This document shows positions 61,034 to 64,000 of a DNA stretch of 64,000 nt, piece by piece (within the stretch, counting starts at the first letter, position 1; every line of letters begins with the position of its first letter). A model generated the notes under the pieces. That model ran no database searches, was not told the origin of the DNA, and worked only from the letters and a program-made list of their open reading frames with translations. Location: assembly GCA_016190245.1 (NCBI GenBank), contig JACPQY010000080.1, positions 23,023 through 87,022 of the forward strand, given 5' to 3'. Position numbers and translations under genes: made by a program. The stretch comes from Nitrospirota bacterium (lineage in GTDB: Bacteria; JACPQY01).

Positions 61034-61063
61034 AGGATGGCACAAGACGACCGCGATGGTCAA
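61034..61063 (-). promoter_or_regulatory. Candidate promoter of the SGNH-carbamoyltransferase operon
   Basis: Minus strand TTGACC (61063-61058), 18 nt, CATCCT (61039-61034), 8 nt before ATG 61025. Confidence 0.35.
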
Positions 61064-61108
61064 CGGCGCCGGCACTCCCCGGGACGGGGCCATGAGGGCC
61101 CTCACGAT

Positions 61109-61137
61109 TTGACTCAAGGCCCCGTTTTCGGTAACAT
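61109..61137 (+). promoter_or_regulatory. Sigma-70 promoter of uppP
   Basis: TTGACT (61109-61114), 17 nt, TAACAT (61132-61137), 37 nt before ATG 61175. Confidence 0.5.
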
Positions 61138-61174
61138 TTCCATTCGAGGGCACGCTCACAGGAACTATCTTCGC

Positions 61175-61972
61175 ATGGATGCCTCCACCCCCTTTGAGGC
61201 CATTACCTTGGGAACCGTCCAGGGCTTGACGGAGTTCCTTCCCGTTTCCAGCAGCGGGCACCTGGTTCTGGCGGAGCGGCTTCTCGGGTGGAGTCGCGGC
61301 GAGTCGGGTCTCGCCTTCGAGGTCTGGCTCCATCTCGGCACGTTACTCTCGCTGGCCGTGGTTTTCGGCACGTGGAAGCGGCGTGCTCTCACGCAGTCGG
61401 GCCGGTTGGATCTCGACCTCGCCTTCAAGCTGGCGGTGGCGACCGCGCCCGCCGCGGTGGCGTGGTTCACGCTGGGCGACTGGGTCGAGGCCTCGTTCGA
61501 TTCCGTTGCGGTGGTGGGGGTGGGCTTCTTGATTACGGGGTTCGTGCTGTTTGCCGCGGATCGTCGAGCTGCGGGAGCGGGGCGTTCCACCGTGAGGTAC
61601 GGAGACAGTCTTCTCATCGGAGCCGCTCAGGCGGTGGCGCTGCTTCCCGGAATCTCCCGCTCCGGTTCCACGATCGCCGCGGGGATTCTGCTGGGCCTTC
61701 GTCCGGAGGTGGCGGTCACGTTCGCCTTCCTCATGGCTGTGCCCGCGATTCTGGGTGGCGCATCGGCGCACGCCTCGCAGCTCACGGAGATCCTACGCGC
61801 CGAAAGCGGGCAGTCGGCCTACCTCGCGGGCGGCCTGGCGGCGTTGGGAGCTGGGATGCTCGGCATCCTGGGCGTCTACCTTGTGGCGGGGCGATCGAGG
61901 CTGCGCTGGTTCAGCTACTACCTGTGGGGACTGGGAGCGGCCACGCTCTGGACTGCGGGCCGCGGGAGCTGA
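61175..61972 (+). CDS. uppP: Undecaprenyl-diphosphatase
   Basis: Recycles the C55-lipid carrier of cell-wall synthesis; known as a bacitracin-resistance protein (BacA). The 265 residues with many membrane helices hold the two signature loops GTVQGLTEFLPVSSSGHLVL and LLPGISRSGSTIAAGILLGL. ATG 61175 follows AGGAACT. The ftsK gene starts 3 nt after its stop, so they may be one transcript. Confidence 0.94.
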   Translation: MDASTPFEAITLGTVQGLTEFLPVSSSGHLVLAERLLGWSRGESGLAFEVWLHLGTLLSLAVVFGTWKRRALTQSGRLDLDLAFKLAVATAPAAVAWFTLGDWVEASFDSVAVVGVGFLITGFVLFAADRRAAGAGRSTVRYGDSLLIGAAQAVALLPGISRSGSTIAAGILLGLRPEVAVTFAFLMAVPAILGGASAHASQLTEILRAESGQSAYLAGGLAALGAGMLGILGVYLVAGRSRLRWFSYYLWGLGAATLWTAGRGS

Positions 61973-61975
61973 CGA

Positions 61976-64000
61976 ATGGGAATCGAGCGAGGACGCAAGC
62001 AGGAGTCGCGGAAATTTGATGCCCGCCGGGATGTGGGCGGCGTGTTCCTGGCGCTCTGGGGAGTTTTCACCGCGCTCTCACTGGCGTCCTACGATGCATA
62101 CGACCCGTCCCTCATCACCTTTTCCTCCAGCGCGCCGGTTTTCCTGCGTGAGCAGGCGCAGAACTGGGGGGGCATCATTGGGGCGACATGGGCGGACCTG
62201 CTGGCGCAGTTTTTCGGACTGGCTTCCTACGTCCTTCCGGTCGTGCTTGTGGTCGTCGGCGTGCGTCTGCTGCTGAGATCGACCCTTGGCGCGCACCTCC
62301 GCTCGACGGCGCTCCTGGGCGCGATCATGCTGTGGCTCTGCCTGGCGACGTATCTCGTCGCGCCCCTCCTGAGGGCGCCGCTCCTCGGCATGTCCCTTCC
62401 GTCGGGCCTGCTCGGGTTCAGCCTGGGTCAGAGCTTGGAGCATCTTCTCAATCGAGCGGGGACAGCATTGGCGGTGCTGTTCCTCGGCGCCGTTACGGTG
62501 ATGATGGGCTTGAGGGCTTCTCCAGCAGGCCTCGTGGAGCGATGTCTCGAATGGGGCAGGGACCAGTTGATCGAATTCTGGGCGCTCGTGCGATCCTTGG
62601 GGGGCGTGATCCGTCGCACCGCCGGACCGACCCTCAAGGTGAGGGGCGGGGCCGCACCCATGGAATCCGAGGACGCGAATCGCCAGAACGGCGGAACCCT
62701 CGCGCAGGTGCTCGCCGAGGGGGACGGCGCCGGGACTGAATGGGACGAGGACTCGTCGGAGGGGGAGTCCGGCGGCGAGGCGTCAACCGCCGACGGGACG
62801 ACCGCCGCGGAGCGCCGGAGGCGGCCGAGTCTGGCGGCCGTTCCCTCGGGGTACGAGATGCCGCCCGTGGCGCTGCTCGAACCGCCCGTGGACGGCACCA
62901 CCGCCATGGACACGCGCGCGCTCGAGGAAGGGTCGAAACTTCTCGAGGAGAAACTTCGCGACTTCGGTGTGAACGGGAAGGTCCAGAAAGTGGAGCCCGG
63001 CCCGGTGGTCTCGATGTTCGAATTCGAGCCGGCCCCCGGCGTGAAAATCTCCCAGGTGGCGAATCTCGCGGACGACTTGGCGCTGGCGATGCGCTGCGGG
63101 GCGGTGCGGATTGTGGCGCCGATCCCCGGCAAGGGCGTGGTCGGGATCGAGATCCCGAATCCCAAGCGGCAGACGGTGTACCTGCGGGAGATTCTGGAGA
63201 GCGAGGGGTTCCGGAGCGCAACCTCACCCCTTACCCTCGCCCTCGGGAAAGACATTACGGGCGAACCGGTGTCGGCCGATCTGGCGAAGATGCCGCACCT
63301 GCTGGTGGCGGGGGCCACCGGCTCCGGCAAGAGCGTGGCGCTCAACGCGATGATCCTGAGCCTCATGGCCCGGGCCACTCCCCGCGAGGTGCGCCTGCTT
63401 CTGATCGACCCGAAGGTGCTCGAGTTCTCCTGCTACAATGACGTTCCCCATCTCATTGCGCCGGTGGTGACCGACGCCAAGAAGGCCAAGTTTGCGCTCA
63501 TGTGGGCCGTTCGGGAGATGGAACACCGCTACCAGCGGCTTGCGGAGCTGGGCGTGCGGAACCTCGAGGCCTACAACAACAAGCTCACGAAGGGCGGCAA
63601 GCAACTCCAACTCGAACTCGGCGGCGATCCGCCCCACCAACCGATGCCTTTCCTCGTGGTGGTGGTGGACGAACTGGCCGACCTGATGATGGTGGCCGCC
63701 AAAGAGGTGGAGGACTCGATCGCACGTCTGGCCCAGATGGCGCGGGCGGCGGGCATCCATCTCATCGTGGCCACGCAGCGCCCCTCGGTGGACGTCATCA
63801 CAGGTACGATCAAGGCCAATTTCTCGACCCGGATCGCCTTCCAGGTGACGCAGCGCGTGGATTCCCGAACGATCCTCGACACGGGTGGCGCCGAGCATCT
63901 TCTGGGTCAGGGCGACATGCTCTACCTGCCTCCCGGCAGCGCGAAGGTGATCCGGATCCACGGCCCGCTGGTGACGGACAAGGAAATCAAGGAAGTGGTC
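61976..64000 (+). CDS. ftsK: DNA translocase FtsK/SpoIIIE, 3' end outside the window
   Basis: Septal DNA pump for chromosome dimer resolution and division. The first 170 residues have about four to five membrane helices (VGGVFLALWGVFTALSLASY, ASYVLPVVLVVVGVRLLL). A charged linker follows, then the motor: alpha domain YEMPPVALLEPPVDG, Walker A LLVAGATGSGKSVALNAM, Walker B FLVVVVDELADLMMV and IHLIVATQRPSVDVITG. 675 codons are visible; the frame is open at the end and the gamma domain is missing. ATG 61976 is 3 nt after uppP. Confidence 0.95.
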   Translation, partial: MGIERGRKQESRKFDARRDVGGVFLALWGVFTALSLASYDAYDPSLITFSSSAPVFLREQAQNWGGIIGATWADLLAQFFGLASYVLPVVLVVVGVRLLLRSTLGAHLRSTALLGAIMLWLCLATYLVAPLLRAPLLGMSLPSGLLGFSLGQSLEHLLNRAGTALAVLFLGAVTVMMGLRASPAGLVERCLEWGRDQLIEFWALVRSLGGVIRRTAGPTLKVRGGAAPMESEDANRQNGGTLAQVLAEGDGAGTEWDEDSSEGESGGEASTADGTTAAERRRRPSLAAVPSGYEMPPVALLEPPVDGTTAMDTRALEEGSKLLEEKLRDFGVNGKVQKVEPGPVVSMFEFEPAPGVKISQVANLADDLALAMRCGAVRIVAPIPGKGVVGIEIPNPKRQTVYLREILESEGFRSATSPLTLALGKDITGEPVSADLAKMPHLLVAGATGSGKSVALNAMILSLMARATPREVRLLLIDPKVLEFSCYNDVPHLIAPVVTDAKKAKFALMWAVREMEHRYQRLAELGVRNLEAYNNKLTKGGKQLQLELGGDPPHQPMPFLVVVVDELADLMMVAAKEVEDSIARLAQMARAAGIHLIVATQRPSVDVITGTIKANFSTRIAFQVTQRVDSRTILDTGGAEHLLGQGDMLYLPPGSAKVIRIHGPLVTDKEIKEVV

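Overview
The window is one contiguous stretch of G+C-rich DNA (roughly two thirds G+C by eye) from a diderm bacterium. Outer-membrane features support this: a TolC-type channel, an RND pump, a heptose nucleotidyltransferase domain and a lipoprotein cyclophilin. Gene order points to a deltaproteobacterial-type lineage (Desulfobacterota/Myxococcota in the wide sense). The clues are tyrA-aroA-cmk-rpsA-sppA-ihfB, rho-rpmE-prfA-prmC-murA-hisG-hisD, and parA-parB-bactofilin-atpF'-atpF-atpH-atpA-atpG-atpD. The lineage is an inference from synteny, not a database result. No rRNA, tRNA or CRISPR array was found. The window starts inside a RAYT transposase gene and ends inside ftsK.

Layout. 1-4.98 kb: RAYT transposase whose end abuts hemY, then a GMC oxidoreductase with a small companion and an opposing formyltransferase-like gene. 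5-7.8 kb: REP-like palindromes around a RimK-like ligase, an AstE/ASPA-like hydrolase and a pyruvoyl arginine decarboxylase. 7.9-13 kb: a heptose-nucleotidyltransferase/ICMT-like fusion, a HEAT-repeat protein, cheR and cheB. 13-20.8 kb: a chorismate mutase-HisC fusion, tyrA, aroA, cmk, rpsA, sppA, an IHF/HU gene and a cyclophilin. 20.9-26.5 kb (minus): an unknown protein, then phosphomannomutase, mannose-1-P guanylyltransferase, a cupin and an exported DUF255 protein. 26.5-35.7 kb: rho, rpmE, prfA, a cNMP-binding protein, prmC, murA, hisG, hisD, hisB, hisH. 35.7-38.4 kb: a small defence/toxin region (RHH-RelE pair, Mrr endonuclease, HEPN-MNT pair), each unit with its own promoter. 38.5-46.5 kb: larE, a zinc-ribbon membrane protein, an inositol monophosphatase, a heavy-metal efflux cassette with an ArsR regulator, and a truncated second copy of the monophosphatase. 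46.5-54 kb (minus): ATP synthase genes without atpC, bactofilin, parB, parA. 54.3-64 kb: an SDR/acyltransferase pair, a carbamoyltransferase-SGNH hydrolase-methyltransferase operon (minus), uppP and ftsK.

How the genes work together. Most blocks are housekeeping operons with 4-nt ATGA/GTGA overlaps that suggest translational coupling. The aromatic block covers EPSP synthesis, chorismate to prephenate, prephenate to 4-hydroxyphenylpyruvate and transamination. The sugar block makes GDP-mannose. The carbamoyltransferase operon probably decorates a glycan or secondary metabolite.

Most unusual features: (i) a metal-efflux cassette bracketed by a full and an internally deleted copy of the same monophosphatase gene, where atpC would be expected; (ii) two intergenic elements with matching inverted-repeat ends (ACCCCGCACC/GGTGCGGGGT) that both finish on the GTG start of the next gene; (iii) GTAG-headed REP-like palindromes in a window that also holds a RAYT gene; (iv) two unusual domain fusions; (v) several genes whose -10 box lies 6-10 nt before the start codon, suggesting leaderless mRNAs; (vi) many G or C runs of 9-10 nt, several inside core genes.
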